From contig NZ_NPJH01000092.1 of assembly GCF_002251365.1 (NCBI RefSeq), forward strand, positions 1-64,000: a stretch of DNA of 64,000 nt, written 5' to 3'. Shown here piece by piece: positions 39,665 through 49,712 of this stretch; within the stretch, counting starts at the first letter, position 1; every line of letters starts with the position of its first letter. The DNA is from Prevotella sp. P3-122 (lineage in GTDB: Bacteria; Bacteroidota; Bacteroidia; Bacteroidales; Bacteroidaceae). The position numbers and the translations under genes were made by a program. A model generated the notes under the pieces. It did no database searches, had not been told where the DNA came from, and saw only the letters and a list, made by a program, of their open reading frames with translations.

Positions 39665-42526
39665 ATGAGCATCAGATTGAATAAAGCATTACGTGAGTTG
39701 AACATAGGATTTCAAACGGCAGTTGAATTCCTTGAGAAAAGAAGCGATATTGGAGAGGAGAAGCTTGAACTGACATCGAAGATCAGCGATGCGCAGTATT
39801 CTGCGCTCGTTGAGGCGTTCAAGCAGGATGCCGCCGTGAGAAACGAGGCGGAGAGACTGCTCCAGAAAAAGACTAAGGACAAGAAACGTGCTCCGGAAGC
39901 TAAGGACAACCGGGCAGAGAGCCTGCTCGAGTCGTCCTCGCAGCAGCAGTACAAGCCATTGGGAAAGATTGACCTCGACAGCATTGGCAAGCCTGTGGCA
40001 AAGTCGTCTGGTGCTTCAGAAGTTAAGGAAGAACCGAAGCCAAAGGCTGCTGCCGTCAGCCAGGCCAAGGAAGAGCCCGCTCCGAAGCCTGCTCCAGTAG
40101 CTGAGCCGGAGAAGCCGGCACAGGCACCAGTGGAGAAACCCGTGGAGGCGAAAGCCAGCAAGCCTGCTGAGCCTGCCGCGCAAGTATCTGCACCAAAGCC
40201 TAAGCCCGTTGCGGAAGCCAAGCCAAAGAAGGAGGAGGCGCCGCAGGCTAAGGCCGACAGCAATCCGGCACCTCAGGCTAAACCTGCTACCACGGACAAT
40301 GGACAGCAGGCTCAACCAAAGGTGTTCCAGCTCAAGAGCGAGAAGAAGATGCTCAATGCCCCGAAGGTGAACGTCCTGGGAAAGATAGACCTAGATGCCC
40401 TTAACCAGAGCACTCGCCCAAAGAAGAAATCGAAGGAGGAGAAGCGCAGGGAGCGTGAGGAGAAAGCACAGCAGAACGGTGAGAGAAAGAAGCGCGCCAG
40501 AATTAAGGAGCGCGTGGATATTGCCGCAGCCGCACAGCCTGGCTCCGCAGCAGCCAACCCAGCGAAGGGACAGGGAAAGAAGAAGAAAAACCGCAACCGC
40601 AACCAGAAGCCGCTGGAGGTTAATGAGGAGGATGTAGCAAGGCAGGTAAAGGAAACCTTGGCACGCCTCACCTCGAAGCAGACACAGAACAAGAAGGGAG
40701 CCAAGTATCGCAAGGAGAAGCGCGAGGCCGTGCAGGAGAAGCTCAATGCCGAGGCAAAGGCAGAGCGCAAGGACAGCAAGACGCTGAAGCTTACCGAGTT
40801 CGTTACCGTTAGCGAGCTGGCGTCAATGATGGATGTAGGCGTCAATCAGGTAATCGGCACACTCATGGGGGTAGGCATTATGGTGTCCATCAACCAGCGT
40901 CTCGATGCCGAGACTATCAACCTTGTTGCTGACGAGTTTGGTTTCAAGACAGAGTATGTTAGTGCGGAAGTACAGGAGGCAGTAAGCGAGGAGGAGGATG
41001 ACGAGTCAGATCTCGTTCCACGCGCGCCGATAGTCACTGTCATGGGACACGTCGACCATGGTAAGACCTCGCTGCTCGACCACATACGCAACACCAACGT
41101 CATCGCCGGAGAGGCCGGAGGCATCACACAGCATATCGGCGCATACAACGTCAAACTTGAGAACGGAAGAAGGATTACATTCCTCGACACTCCGGGACAT
41201 GAGGCGTTCACGGCCATGCGTGCCCGCGGTACGCAGGTTACCGATATCGCCATCATCATCATCTCTGCCGACGACTCCGTGATGCCTACCACCAAGGAGG
41301 CCATATCGCATGCCCAGGCTGCTGGCGTGCCCATGGTGTTCGCCATCAACAAGATAGACAAGCCGGGAGCCAATCCCGACAAGATACGTGAGGACCTTGC
41401 CAACATGAACCTCCTTGTAGAGGAGTGGGGCGGTAAGTACCAGTGTCAGGAGATAAGCGCTAAGAAGGGTATCGGTGTCGAGGACCTACTTGAGAAGGTG
41501 CTTCTTGAGGCAGACATGCTCGACCTGAAGGCTAACCCTAACCGCAAGGCAACAGGCTCCATCATTGAGTCCTCGCTCGACAAGGGCCGAGGCTATGTGT
41601 CGACGGTGCTCGTGTCGAATGGTACCCTGCGTCAGGGTGACATAGTTATCGCCGGTACCAGTTGGGGACGTATCAAGGCGATGTTCAACGAGCGTAACCA
41701 GCGCATACAGCAGGCAGGACCTGCTGAGCCTTGTATCATTCTCGGACTCAACGGCGCTCCTACGGCCGGTGACTCGTTCCACGTTATGGAGACTGAGCAG
41801 GAGGCACGAGAGATTGCAGGCAAGCGCGAGCAGCTGCAGCGTGAGCAGGGACTGCGCACACAGAAGCGACTGTCTCTTGACGATATCTCACACCGCATTG
41901 CGCTCGGCTCGTTCAAGGAACTCAACATCATCGTCAAGGGTGATACCGACGGTTCGATTGAGGCTTTGTCCGACTCGTTCATCAAGCTCTCAACAGAGAA
42001 GGTACAGGTCAACGTCATCAGCAAGGCTGTTGGCCAGATTTCAGAGAACGATGTCATGCTGGCCAGCGCATCGGATGCCATTATCGTAGGCTTCCAGGTA
42101 CGCCCGTCTTCGGATGCCAGAAAACTTGCCGACCGTGAGGGCGTTGAAATCAACACCTACTCTATCATCTACGATGCCATCGACGACATAAAGTCGGCAA
42201 TGGTAGGAATGCTCGACAAGGTGAAGAAGGAAATTACCACCGGACAGGTGGAGGTAAGGCAGGTGTTCAAGATATCGAAGGTTGGTACCGTTGCCGGATG
42301 TCTCGTCATGGAGGGCAAGGTACACAACAAGGACAGGGCACGAGTAGTACGCGACGGTATTGTCGTGCATACAGCTGACATCAGTGCGCTGAAGAGATAT
42401 AAGGACGATGTCAAGGAGGTGGCCATGGGTATGGAATGTGGCTTGAGCCTCGTCAACTATAATGACATTCAGGAAGGCGACATCATCGAGACCTTCACGG
42501 AAATAGAGGTGGAGCAGAAGCTGTAA
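39665..42526 (+). CDS. infB: Translation initiation factor IF-2
   Basis: A 953-residue GTPase that delivers initiator tRNA to the ribosome. The N-terminus has the IF2-N helix ([20 protein letters not shown]), then a long low-complexity Ala/Lys/Pro/Glu linker (about residues 75-330) unlike the compact rest. A second IF2-N-like domain follows ([20 protein letters not shown]). The G domain has GHVDHGKT at 461-468, [12 protein letters not shown] and NKIDKPGA. Domains II to IV end at [12 protein letters not shown]. The start is ATG 39665; the in-frame TTG three bases earlier is not preferred. It closes the rimP-nusA-infB operon. Confidence 0.96.
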   Translation: MSIRLNKALRELNIGFQTAVEFLEKRSDIGEEKLELTSKISDAQYSALVEAFKQDAAVRNEAERLLQKKTKDKKRAPEAKDNRAESLLESSSQQQYKPLGKIDLDSIGKPVAKSSGASEVKEEPKPKAAAVSQAKEEPAPKPAPVAEPEKPAQAPVEKPVEAKASKPAEPAAQVSAPKPKPVAEAKPKKEEAPQAKADSNPAPQAKPATTDNGQQAQPKVFQLKSEKKMLNAPKVNVLGKIDLDALNQSTRPKKKSKEEKRREREEKAQQNGERKKRARIKERVDIAAAAQPGSAAANPAKGQGKKKKNRNRNQKPLEVNEEDVARQVKETLARLTSKQTQNKKGAKYRKEKREAVQEKLNAEAKAERKDSKTLKLTEFVTVSELASMMDVGVNQVIGTLMGVGIMVSINQRLDAETINLVADEFGFKTEYVSAEVQEAVSEEEDDESDLVPRAPIVTVMGHVDHGKTSLLDHIRNTNVIAGEAGGITQHIGAYNVKLENGRRITFLDTPGHEAFTAMRARGTQVTDIAIIIISADDSVMPTTKEAISHAQAAGVPMVFAINKIDKPGANPDKIREDLANMNLLVEEWGGKYQCQEISAKKGIGVEDLLEKVLLEADMLDLKANPNRKATGSIIESSLDKGRGYVSTVLVSNGTLRQGDIVIAGTSWGRIKAMFNERNQRIQQAGPAEPCIILGLNGAPTAGDSFHVMETEQEAREIAGKREQLQREQGLRTQKRLSLDDISHRIALGSFKELNIIVKGDTDGSIEALSDSFIKLSTEKVQVNVISKAVGQISENDVMLASASDAIIVGFQVRPSSDARKLADREGVEINTYSIIYDAIDDIKSAMVGMLDKVKKEITTGQVEVRQVFKISKVGTVAGCLVMEGKVHNKDRARVVRDGIVVHTADISALKRYKDDVKEVAMGMECGLSLVNYNDIQEGDIIETFTEIEVEQKL

Positions 42527-42573
42527 ATGGCTCTGTAGCAGCTGTCAGGCTGCGCTGCACCACAACTTTATGC

Positions 42574-42642
42574 CCTCTGCCCATCCTTGTCGCAGACCTG
42601 CGCCATACATCAGCATGACGCAGAGGCAAGGAGAGGCGGAGG
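42574..42642 (+). promoter_or_regulatory. Long imperfect hairpin upstream of sufB
   Basis: CCTCTGCC-CAT-CCTTG (42574-42589) pairs with CAAGG-AGA-GGCGGAGG (42627-42642), and an inner helix CTGCG/CGCAG (42598-42602 and 42619-42623) stacks on it. It fills the infB-sufB gap and ends 21 bases before the sufB start. It has no T-tract, so it may mark a transcript boundary, a processing site or a leader structure. I see no TAnnTTTG box in this gap. Confidence 0.5.
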
Positions 42643-42663
42643 ATGCTTTATCATAAAACGTTT

Positions 42664-44109
42664 ATGGCAGAAACAGGAAACAACGAGTTTGTGAGACAGG
42701 TGGCCGAGCAGAAATATGAGTTTGGCTTCACCACTAACGTCCACACAGATATTATAGAAAAGGGACTCAATGAGGATGTCGTAAGGCTTATCTCACAGAA
42801 GAAGGGAGAACCCGAATGGATGCTCGAGTTCCGGCTCAAGGCTTTCAATTACTGGAAAACCCTGAGGCAGCCTACGTGGGGACATCTGACGATGCCCGAC
42901 ATTGACTATCAGGCCATTTCATATTATGCCGACCCTCTTGCTAAAAAACCAAAAAACAAGGAGATTGACCCCGAATTGGAGAAAACTTTCGACAAGCTCG
43001 GCATACCACTCGAGGAAAGGCTCGCATTGAGTGGCACCGCCGTCGATGCTATAATGGACTCGGTGTCGGTGAAGACCACGTTTAAGGAGCAGTTGCGGGA
43101 GAAGGGAGTTATATTCTGCAGTATCGGTGAGGCAGTAAAGGAACATCCCGAATTAGTTAGGAAGTATCTTGGCACGGTGGTGCCATACCGTGATAATTTC
43201 TATGCCGCACTAAACTCTGCCGTGTTCAGCGACGGCTCCTTTGTATATATTCCAAAGGGAGTGAGATGCCCCATGGAGCTAAGCAGCTACTTCCGAATAA
43301 ACGCGCGCAACACAGGACAGTTCGAGCGCACCCTCATCATTGCCGATGACAGCTCTTATGTGAGCTATCTTGAGGGGTGCACGGCTCCGATGCGTGACGA
43401 GAACCAGCTGCATGCCGCCATTGTGGAGATTATAGTCAACGATAATGCCGAGGTGAAGTACTCTACCGTGCAGAACTGGTATCCCGGTGATGAGAACGGA
43501 AAGGGAGGTGTTTTCAATCTCGTCACCAAGCGAGGCGAGCTCAGGGGAGTAAACTCCAAGCTGTCTTGGACGCAGGTAGAGACAGGGTCGGCCATAACAT
43601 GGAAATATCCGTCATGCGTGCTGCGTGGAGACAACTCCGTGGCTGAGTTCTATTCCGTAGCAGTCACCAATCATTGGCAGCAGGCTGATACGGGCACAAA
43701 GATGATACATATCGGCAAGAACACCCGCAGCACTATCATATCGAAAGGTATCTCGGCGGGACACAGCCAGAATTCTTATCGTGGACTTGTCAGGGCTACC
43801 GCCAATGCCGACAACGCACGCAACTACAGCTCCTGCGACTCGCTGCTGCTGGGCAGCGACTGTGGTGCCCACACCTTCCCATACATGGACGCCCACAATG
43901 AAACGGCAGTGTTCGAGCATGAGGCAACGACATCCAAGATTAGCGAGGACCAGCTCTTCTACTGCAACCAGCGTGGCATACCCACCGAGCAGGCAGTAGG
44001 ACTTATTGTCAACGGATATGCCAAGGATGTGCTCAACAAGCTGCCTATGGAGTTTGCCGTAGAGGCGCAGAAACTGCTCAACGTCAGCCTTGAGGGTACT
44101 GTGGGATGA
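42664..44109 (+). CDS. sufB: Fe-S cluster scaffold subunit SufB
   Basis: A 481-residue subunit of the SufBCD scaffold that assembles iron-sulfur clusters. The family features are present: [19 protein letters not shown] at the N-terminus, the long beta-helix core ([15 protein letters not shown]-type region, here [20 protein letters not shown]), and the end [19 protein letters not shown]. The start is MAETGNNEF (42664); an in-frame ATG at 42643 lies inside the upstream hairpin. sufC, sufD and sufS follow on the same strand as one operon. SufE/SufU and SufA are not in this window. Confidence 0.96.
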   Translation: MAETGNNEFVRQVAEQKYEFGFTTNVHTDIIEKGLNEDVVRLISQKKGEPEWMLEFRLKAFNYWKTLRQPTWGHLTMPDIDYQAISYYADPLAKKPKNKEIDPELEKTFDKLGIPLEERLALSGTAVDAIMDSVSVKTTFKEQLREKGVIFCSIGEAVKEHPELVRKYLGTVVPYRDNFYAALNSAVFSDGSFVYIPKGVRCPMELSSYFRINARNTGQFERTLIIADDSSYVSYLEGCTAPMRDENQLHAAIVEIIVNDNAEVKYSTVQNWYPGDENGKGGVFNLVTKRGELRGVNSKLSWTQVETGSAITWKYPSCVLRGDNSVAEFYSVAVTNHWQQADTGTKMIHIGKNTRSTIISKGISAGHSQNSYRGLVRATANADNARNYSSCDSLLLGSDCGAHTFPYMDAHNETAVFEHEATTSKISEDQLFYCNQRGIPTEQAVGLIVNGYAKDVLNKLPMEFAVEAQKLLNVSLEGTVG

Positions 44110-44163
44110 CAAATACGTAATAATCTGGGCGTAAATGACACGCCGCAAATATATGTTCACACA

Positions 44164-44916
44164 ATGTTAGAGGTAAAGAACTTACATGCGACTATCGCAG
44201 ACAAAGAGATATTGAGGGGCATAAACCTTACCATCAGGGATGGCGAGGTGCATGCCATTATGGGACCAAACGGATCTGGAAAGTCCACATTGTCAGCCGT
44301 ACTTACAGGTAATCCTCTCTACACCGTCACCGGAGGAGAGGCCATCTTCAATGGCAAGGACTTGCTTCAGATGAAGCCGGAGGACAGGGCTCACGAGGGA
44401 CTGTTCCTGTCGTTCCAGTATCCTGTGGAGATACCGGGTGTGTCGATGACCAACTTCATGAAAGCCGCCATCAACGAGAAGCGGAAGTATCAGGGGCTTG
44501 AGCCACTCAACGCTGCTGACTTCATAAAGCTCATGCGCGAGAAGAGGGAGCTGGTGGGACTCGACAGCAAGCTTGCCCGGAGGTCTGTCAACGAGGGCTT
44601 TAGCGGAGGAGAGAAGAAACGCAACGAGATATTCCAGATGGCAATGCTTGAGCCAAAGCTCTCTATCCTCGACGAGACCGACTCGGGCCTCGACGTTGAT
44701 GCCATGCGCATTGTCGCAGACGGTGTCAACCGCATGCATACCGACAAGACATCGACCATAGTCATCACTCACTACGAGCGACTGCTCGAAATGATAAAGC
44801 CCGACGTTGTGCATGTGCTCTACAAGGGACGCATCGTCAAGACGGCAGGACCGGAGCTTGCAAAGGAAATAGAGACAAGGGGGTACGATTGGATTAAAGC
44901 TGAGGTCGATGAATAG
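44164..44916 (+). CDS. sufC: Fe-S assembly ATPase SufC
   Basis: A 250-residue ABC-type ATPase that powers conformational change of the SufB-SufD scaffold; it is not a transporter. Walker A is GPNGSGKSTLSAV (about residues 37-49), the signature is FSGGEKKRNEIFQM, Walker B is LSILDETDSGLDVDAM, and the switch His lies in STIVITHYERLLEM. It starts 54 bases after sufB, and its end overlaps sufD by 8 bases. Confidence 0.97.
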   Translation: MLEVKNLHATIADKEILRGINLTIRDGEVHAIMGPNGSGKSTLSAVLTGNPLYTVTGGEAIFNGKDLLQMKPEDRAHEGLFLSFQYPVEIPGVSMTNFMKAAINEKRKYQGLEPLNAADFIKLMREKRELVGLDSKLARRSVNEGFSGGEKKRNEIFQMAMLEPKLSILDETDSGLDVDAMRIVADGVNRMHTDKTSTIVITHYERLLEMIKPDVVHVLYKGRIVKTAGPELAKEIETRGYDWIKAEVDE

Positions 44917-46252
44917 CGAGAGACAATACATAGACCTATACTGCCAGTGCAAGGACGTCATCAAGGCTCACTCGGCGCAAGTCATGAACGACGTGCGCGA
45001 CAAGGCTTATGAGGACTTCGTGGCTATGGGGCTGCCCGACAAGAAGGTCGAGCGTTACAAGTATACCGATATGCAGAAGCTGTTCGAGCCTGACTATGGA
45101 TTGAACTTGAAGAGGCTTGATATTCCTGTAAACCCATACGATGTGTTCCGATGCGACGTGCCCAATCTGAGCACTTCGCTATACTTCGTTGTCAACGACA
45201 GCTTCTACACTAAGGCCGAGCCAAAGGGACACTTGCCCGAGGGGGTTATCGTTGGCTCTTTGGCAAAGGTTGCTGCTGACTGTCCCGAGCTGGTGGCAAA
45301 ATACTATTCCCGCATAGCAAAGACCGGTGACGACGGCGTGACGGCGCTTAACACCATGCTCGCACAGGATGGCCTGTTCGTATATGTTCCGGCAAATGTT
45401 GTTGTCGACAGGGCCATTCAGGTCATAAATATCCTTCGCTCTGATGTCGACCTTATGGTAAATCGCAGGGTGCTCATAGTTCTTGAGAAAGGTGCTGAGG
45501 CAAAGTTCCTGTTCTGTGACCATGCTGCCGACGACCGTAATTTTCTGTCAACACAGGTCATTGAGGCATATGTGGGCGAGAATGCGTCGCTCGACCTCTA
45601 CTGTCTTGAGGAAACCCACTACAAGAGTGTCAGGGTGAGCAATGTATATATCGAGCAGCAGGCCAACAGCCGCGTCAACCATAATGTCATCACACTGCAC
45701 AACGGTGTCACCCGCAACAGGCTTGACCTGGTATTCAAGGGTGAGGGAGCAGAGTGCTATGCCAATGGATGCGTCATAGCTGACAAGAGCCAGCATGTTG
45801 ACAACAATACCCTTATAGACCATCAGGCCGGACATTGCTGCTCACACCAATTATATAAATATGTGCTTGGCGACAGTGCCGTTGGTGCTTTCGCAGGAAA
45901 GATACTCGTACGTCATGGAGCACAGAAGACTACGTCGAACGAGATCAACCAGAACCTCTGCACCACACGCCAGGCAAGGATGTTCACCCAGCCTATGCTG
46001 GAGATATATGCCGATGACGTGAAGTGCTCGCATGGCTCTACAGTGGGACAGCTCAATGACGCTGCCATGTTCTACATGCGGCAGAGGGGTATCAGCGAGA
46101 AGGAGGCGAAGCTGCTGCTGGAGTTTGCCTTCGTCAACGAGGTTATCGACCAGATGAAGCTTGAGCCGTTGCGCGAGCGACTGCACTACCTTGTGGAGAA
46201 ACGTTTCCGTGGGGAGCTGAACAAGTGCGAGGGATGCAAGCTGTGCAAGTAA
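44909..46252 (+). CDS. sufD: Fe-S assembly protein SufD
   Basis: A 447-residue partner of SufB. The N-terminal helical part binds around the motif MGLPDKKVERYKYTDMQKLF. The beta-helix core has HNVITLHNGVTRNRLDLVFK and DHQAGHCCSHQLYKYVLGDS. The C-terminus has CSHGSTVGQLNDAAMFYMRQ, RGISEKEAKLLLEFAFV and a final EGCKLCK. It overlaps sufC by 8 bases and leads into sufS after 24 bases. Length and motifs are normal. Confidence 0.95.
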   Translation: MNSERQYIDLYCQCKDVIKAHSAQVMNDVRDKAYEDFVAMGLPDKKVERYKYTDMQKLFEPDYGLNLKRLDIPVNPYDVFRCDVPNLSTSLYFVVNDSFYTKAEPKGHLPEGVIVGSLAKVAADCPELVAKYYSRIAKTGDDGVTALNTMLAQDGLFVYVPANVVVDRAIQVINILRSDVDLMVNRRVLIVLEKGAEAKFLFCDHAADDRNFLSTQVIEAYVGENASLDLYCLEETHYKSVRVSNVYIEQQANSRVNHNVITLHNGVTRNRLDLVFKGEGAECYANGCVIADKSQHVDNNTLIDHQAGHCCSHQLYKYVLGDSAVGAFAGKILVRHGAQKTTSNEINQNLCTTRQARMFTQPMLEIYADDVKCSHGSTVGQLNDAAMFYMRQRGISEKEAKLLLEFAFVNEVIDQMKLEPLRERLHYLVEKRFRGELNKCEGCKLCK

Positions 46253-46276
46253 GGATTTAAGGTGGAGGATGTTTTT

Positions 46277-47491
46277 ATGTATGATATAGATAATGTAAGA
46301 AAGGACTTCCCGATATTGACAAGGGAGGTATATGGCAAGCCGCTGGTATATCTCGACAACGGTGCCACTACCCAGAAGCCCCTTTGCGTGCTCGATGCCA
46401 TGCGTGACGAGTATCTCAATGTCAACGCCAATGTACACCGTGGCGTACACTATCTCTCGCAGCAGGCCACAGACCTGCATGAGGCTTCGAGGGAGACGGT
46501 GAGGAAGTTTATCAATGCCCCGAAGGTAGAGGAGATAATCTTTACCCGTGGAACAACGGAAAGCCTTAACCTTGTGGCAAGCTCTTTCTGTGACAGGTTC
46601 ATGAAAGAGGGAGACGAGGTCATTGTATCAGTCATGGAGCATCATTCCAATATAGTACCTTGGCAATTGCAGGCCGCCAAGAAGGGCATTGCGCTCAGAG
46701 TGATACCAATGACCGACGAGGGAGACCTTATTGTTGATGAGTTCGAGAAGCTTATTAATGACAGAACCCGTATCGTCAGCGTTACGCAGGTCAGCAATGT
46801 GCTCGGTACAGTCAATCCCGTAAAGGAGATTATCAGAATAGCACACGAGCACAACGTGCCTGTGATGGTTGACGGAGCGCAGAGCACTCCGCACATGAAG
46901 GTTGATGTTCAGGAACTCGACTGCGACTTCTTTGCCTTCAGTGGACATAAGGTGTACGGCCCTACTGGCGTGGGCGTACTGTATGGTAAGGAGAAGTGGC
47001 TCGACATGATGCCGCCTTATCAGGGTGGAGGAGAAATGATAGAGAGTGTCAGCTTCGAGAAGACTGTTTTCGAGAAACTGCCTTTCAAGTTCGAAGCCGG
47101 CACCCCAGACTATGTTGCTACCCATGGGCTGGCCAAGGCACTGGACTATGTCTCCGCCTTGGGACTTGACAACATAGCCGCACATGAGCAATACCTTACC
47201 CGTTATGCCATGGAACAGCTGCAGACCATTCCAGGTATGCGTATCTTCGGGACTTCAAGCCATAAGGATGCAGTCGTGAGTTTCCTCGTCGGTGATATCC
47301 ACCATCTAGACATGGGAACGCTGCTCGACAGGCTTGGAATAGCTGTACGCACAGGGCACCACTGTGCCGAACCGCTTATGACAAGGCTGGGAATCGCAGG
47401 CACCGTCAGGGCCAGTTTCGCACTCTACAACACTGTAGAGGAAGTGGACAGCCTTGTTGCTGGAGTGAGGAGAGTGAGTAGAATGTTCTGA
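46277..47491 (+). CDS. sufS: Cysteine desulfurase SufS
   Basis: A 404-residue PLP enzyme that takes sulfur from cysteine for Fe-S cluster assembly, forming an enzyme persulfide. The PLP lysine is in FSGHKVYGPTGVG (Lys225) and the persulfide-forming cysteine is in RTGHHCAEPLM (Cys363). Other family segments are YLDNGATTQKP, NVHRGVHYLSQQATD, RGTTESLNLVA and VDGAQSTPHM. The start is ATG 46277; a GTG at 46262 would add five residues. It is the last gene of the suf operon; no dedicated sulfur acceptor (SufE/SufU) follows. Confidence 0.95.
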   Translation: MYDIDNVRKDFPILTREVYGKPLVYLDNGATTQKPLCVLDAMRDEYLNVNANVHRGVHYLSQQATDLHEASRETVRKFINAPKVEEIIFTRGTTESLNLVASSFCDRFMKEGDEVIVSVMEHHSNIVPWQLQAAKKGIALRVIPMTDEGDLIVDEFEKLINDRTRIVSVTQVSNVLGTVNPVKEIIRIAHEHNVPVMVDGAQSTPHMKVDVQELDCDFFAFSGHKVYGPTGVGVLYGKEKWLDMMPPYQGGGEMIESVSFEKTVFEKLPFKFEAGTPDYVATHGLAKALDYVSALGLDNIAAHEQYLTRYAMEQLQTIPGMRIFGTSSHKDAVVSFLVGDIHHLDMGTLLDRLGIAVRTGHHCAEPLMTRLGIAGTVRASFALYNTVEEVDSLVAGVRRVSRMF

Positions 47492-47519
47492 ACCAGAACT
47501 CAGCCGTTGATGATTCCGC

Positions 47520-47792
47520 CTAAAGGCTGTTGCGCAGTCGGAGTATGCTGTTTATGAACCATACCATGAGCAGTACACGTACCAGCAAGTTGCATTCTGC
47601 GGGAAAAACCGTAAGGAAGAAGGCCACTTGAACTTCTATTAGCTGCCAGGTCTGACCGTTGCTGAGCTTTTTGCCTATTATTCCAGAATAGTAGTCACGA
47701 AGCATGAAGAATGGAGCCTTCAAGATGTTGATAACGCTCAGGACAGTAGCTGCAAGGTTGGCATTGGCTGAAAGAGGGATGTTCTTTTCCAT
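47520..47792 (-). CDS. Small two-helix membrane protein, unknown
   Basis: A 90-residue protein with two hydrophobic stretches (ATVLSVINILKAPFFML near residues 15-31 and VAFFLTVFPAECNLLVRVLL near 55-75). The C-terminus is basic and polar (FINSILRLRNSL). I do not recognise a family. It lies convergent to sufS and divergent from rnhB, has its own -7 box (TAACTTTG at 47834-47841), and is 42 bases upstream of nothing else on its strand. It is probably a real gene because of the promoter and the clear start, but its function is open. Confidence 0.6.
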   Translation of the reverse strand: MEKNIPLSANANLAATVLSVINILKAPFFMLRDYYSGIIGKKLSNGQTWQLIEVQVAFFLTVFPAECNLLVRVLLMVWFINSILRLRNSL

Positions 47793-47833
47793 AATTGTAT
47801 TGACTTTATGTGTTATTGTTCTTGTTCTGGGTG

Positions 47834-47841
47834 CAAAGTTA
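47834..47841 (-). promoter_or_regulatory. -7 box of the small membrane protein gene
   Basis: TAACTTTG on the minus strand, 42 bases before the ATG at 47792. A small inverted repeat GTGAAA-CGTCA-TTTCAC lies just upstream at 47851-47867. Confidence 0.5.
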
Positions 47842-47999
47842 GTGACTTGTGGTGAAACGTCATTTCACTCAATCCTTGATTATGTTAAAAACTCTTATAA
47901 CTATCAGCCTCCTCTTTAGAAACCTGCCAATAAGCGGCCTTTTATATATTAATAAGGTGGAATAGACAGATAAATATAAAACCTAAAAAAACTGTTATT

Positions 48000-48608
48000 A
48001 TGCTTGAGGGACATTATTTTGACGGACTTGTAGAGGCTGGGTGCGATGAGGCTGGCCGTGGATGTCTGGCTGGCAGCGTATATGCGGCAGCAGTGATATT
48101 GCCGCCAGGCTATGACAATCCCGACCTTAACGATTCCAAGAAACTCACCGCGGCACGCCGCAATGCGTTGCGCAGGCAGATAGAGCGTGATGCTCTGGCG
48201 TGGGCTGTTGGCATCGTCACACCGGAGGAGATAGACAGTATCAACATCCTCCGTGCAAGTTTCCTTGCCATGCACCGTGCTCTCGACCAGCTGGCTGTAC
48301 GTCCGCAGGCTGTCATCGTCGACGGCAACCGTTTCGTGCCATATCAGAACCTTCCCTATGCAACCATTGTCAAGGGTGACGGCAAATATCAGGCAATAGC
48401 AGCTGCAAGTATTCTGGCCAAGACCTATCGTGACGACTATATGGACGCCTTGGCAGAGGAATATCCCTTTTACGACTGGAAGAGCAACAAGGGCTATCCC
48501 ACCAAGGCCCACCGCGAGGGCATCCGACAGCATGGCATTAGCCCCTATCACCGCAAGTCGTATAACCTGCTTGGCGACGGCCAGCTTTTTTTTGATTTCA
48601 AGGAATGA
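48000..48608 (+). CDS. rnhB: Ribonuclease HII
   Basis: This 202-residue enzyme removes RNA from RNA/DNA hybrids and starts repair of ribonucleotides in DNA. The conserved acidic residues are in EAGCDEAGRGCLAGSVYAAA (DEAGRG), in AVIVDGNRF and in YKVKGDGKYQAIAAASILAK-like sequence (here TIVKGDGKYQAIAAASILAK), followed by the catalytic TYRDDYMD. It ends with YKSNKGYPTKAHR-type sequence (WKSNKGYPTKAHREGI). The stop overlaps the WYL regulator start (ATGA at 48605), so the two are coupled. Confidence 0.96.
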   Translation: MLEGHYFDGLVEAGCDEAGRGCLAGSVYAAAVILPPGYDNPDLNDSKKLTAARRNALRRQIERDALAWAVGIVTPEEIDSINILRASFLAMHRALDQLAVRPQAVIVDGNRFVPYQNLPYATIVKGDGKYQAIAAASILAKTYRDDYMDALAEEYPFYDWKSNKGYPTKAHREGIRQHGISPYHRKSYNLLGDGQLFFDFKE

Positions 48609-49504
48609 GCCATTCGCAATATGCCAAGCAACTCGACTTGCTCGCCATGCTCATAGATGGTGACAGTCATACGGCCGACGAGCTGTGTCAGGTTCTGGGC
48701 ACTACCCGCCGCAATCTTTATTACTATTTCTCTTTTCTCCGCGACTACGGTTTTGAGCTTGTGCGCACTCCTGGAGGAAAATACTATATCGGTCCTCATT
48801 CCCCATTCTTCAGGAATATCGCCCGTTCGGTAGACTTTACCTCTGAGGAGGTGAGCTATCTTTTCAGCCTGCTCGCAGGAACAGGCGACAAGAGCCCTTT
48901 GCAACATTCGGTCAAGCGGAAGCTTGAGCGGTTTTATGGCCTTTCGGGTTTTGTCGATGACGCCACACGCAGACGTGTTACATCCCATGCTGAAATTCTC
49001 AATAAGGCTATCGGCCAGCGTAAGATAGTATTGCTGAAAGACTATTCCTCGCCTCACAGCAAGACGGTGTCGACACGTGTCGTCGAGCCTTTCCTCTTTC
49101 TCAATGAGCAGGCCGACATCAGATGCTACGAGCTGTCGACACATACCAACAAGACATTCAAGCTCTCGCGCATAGGCAGCGTTGTCATCACCGATGCCGA
49201 CTGGGCTTTTGCCGACTGCCATAAGCAGGTATATACCGATATATTTCTCTTTTCAGGCGATACCCGCCATCATATCTCTCTGCGTATGGGACAGTTGTCC
49301 CACAACCTTATGCTTGAGGAATACCCGCAGTCGGAGAAGTGTTTTACACAGGAGGACGACAACCATTGGCTGTTCTCGACAGATGTGGTGAGCTATCTGG
49401 GCATAGGAAGGTTTGTCCTCGGACTTTTTTCTGACATTCAGATAATAGGTGATGAAGGCTTCAAGAAGTATGTGCGTAACATGCTGGAAAAAATGAAATT
49501 GTGA
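48605..49504 (+). CDS. HTH regulator with WYL domain
   Basis: A 299-residue regulator. The N-terminal HTH-11-type winged helix (QLDLLAMLIDGDSHTADELC, QVLGTTRRNLYYYFSFLRDY) is followed by a WYL-type ligand domain (VVEPFLFLNEQADIRCYELS, TFKLSRIGSVVI). WYL proteins bind nucleic acid or nucleotides and often sense DNA damage or other stress, but here the gene sits between rnhB (4-base overlap) and the SusC/SusD locus 208 bases downstream. Control of either neighbour is possible and not shown. Confidence 0.85.
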   Translation: MSHSQYAKQLDLLAMLIDGDSHTADELCQVLGTTRRNLYYYFSFLRDYGFELVRTPGGKYYIGPHSPFFRNIARSVDFTSEEVSYLFSLLAGTGDKSPLQHSVKRKLERFYGLSGFVDDATRRRVTSHAEILNKAIGQRKIVLLKDYSSPHSKTVSTRVVEPFLFLNEQADIRCYELSTHTNKTFKLSRIGSVVITDADWAFADCHKQVYTDIFLFSGDTRHHISLRMGQLSHNLMLEEYPQSEKCFTQEDDNHWLFSTDVVSYLGIGRFVLGLFSDIQIIGDEGFKKYVRNMLEKMKL

Positions 49505-49583
49505 GCTTTGAGGCCCTAACTCTTGCAGTTTGTTGCGTTTTTTGGGCATTTCGTAATAAAACACCTACTTTTAACTTGTTTAT

Positions 49584-49615
49584 TTTGTGTATTTAATAAA
49601 AATAGTATAACTTTG
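49584..49615 (+). promoter_or_regulatory. Promoter of the SusC/SusD operon
   Basis: TTTG (49584-49587) and TAACTTTG (49608-49615) are spaced by exactly 20 bases. The susC-like start lies 98 bases beyond the -7 box, leaving a leader long enough for regulation. The start at 49713 is supported by its signal peptide. Confidence 0.8.
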
Positions 49616-49712
49616 TGCCCTAAAAGGTTAACATCTTATATTACTTTAAAGTTTGTATTCTCTCCGTTCAAGGAAAAAGATTATACATTTTTATAACTAT
49701 CATAATAAAATT

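Noticed and set aside
49505-49712. Riboswitch in the SusC leader
   Set aside because: The leader is A/T-rich with no recognisable conserved riboswitch core or strong hairpin.
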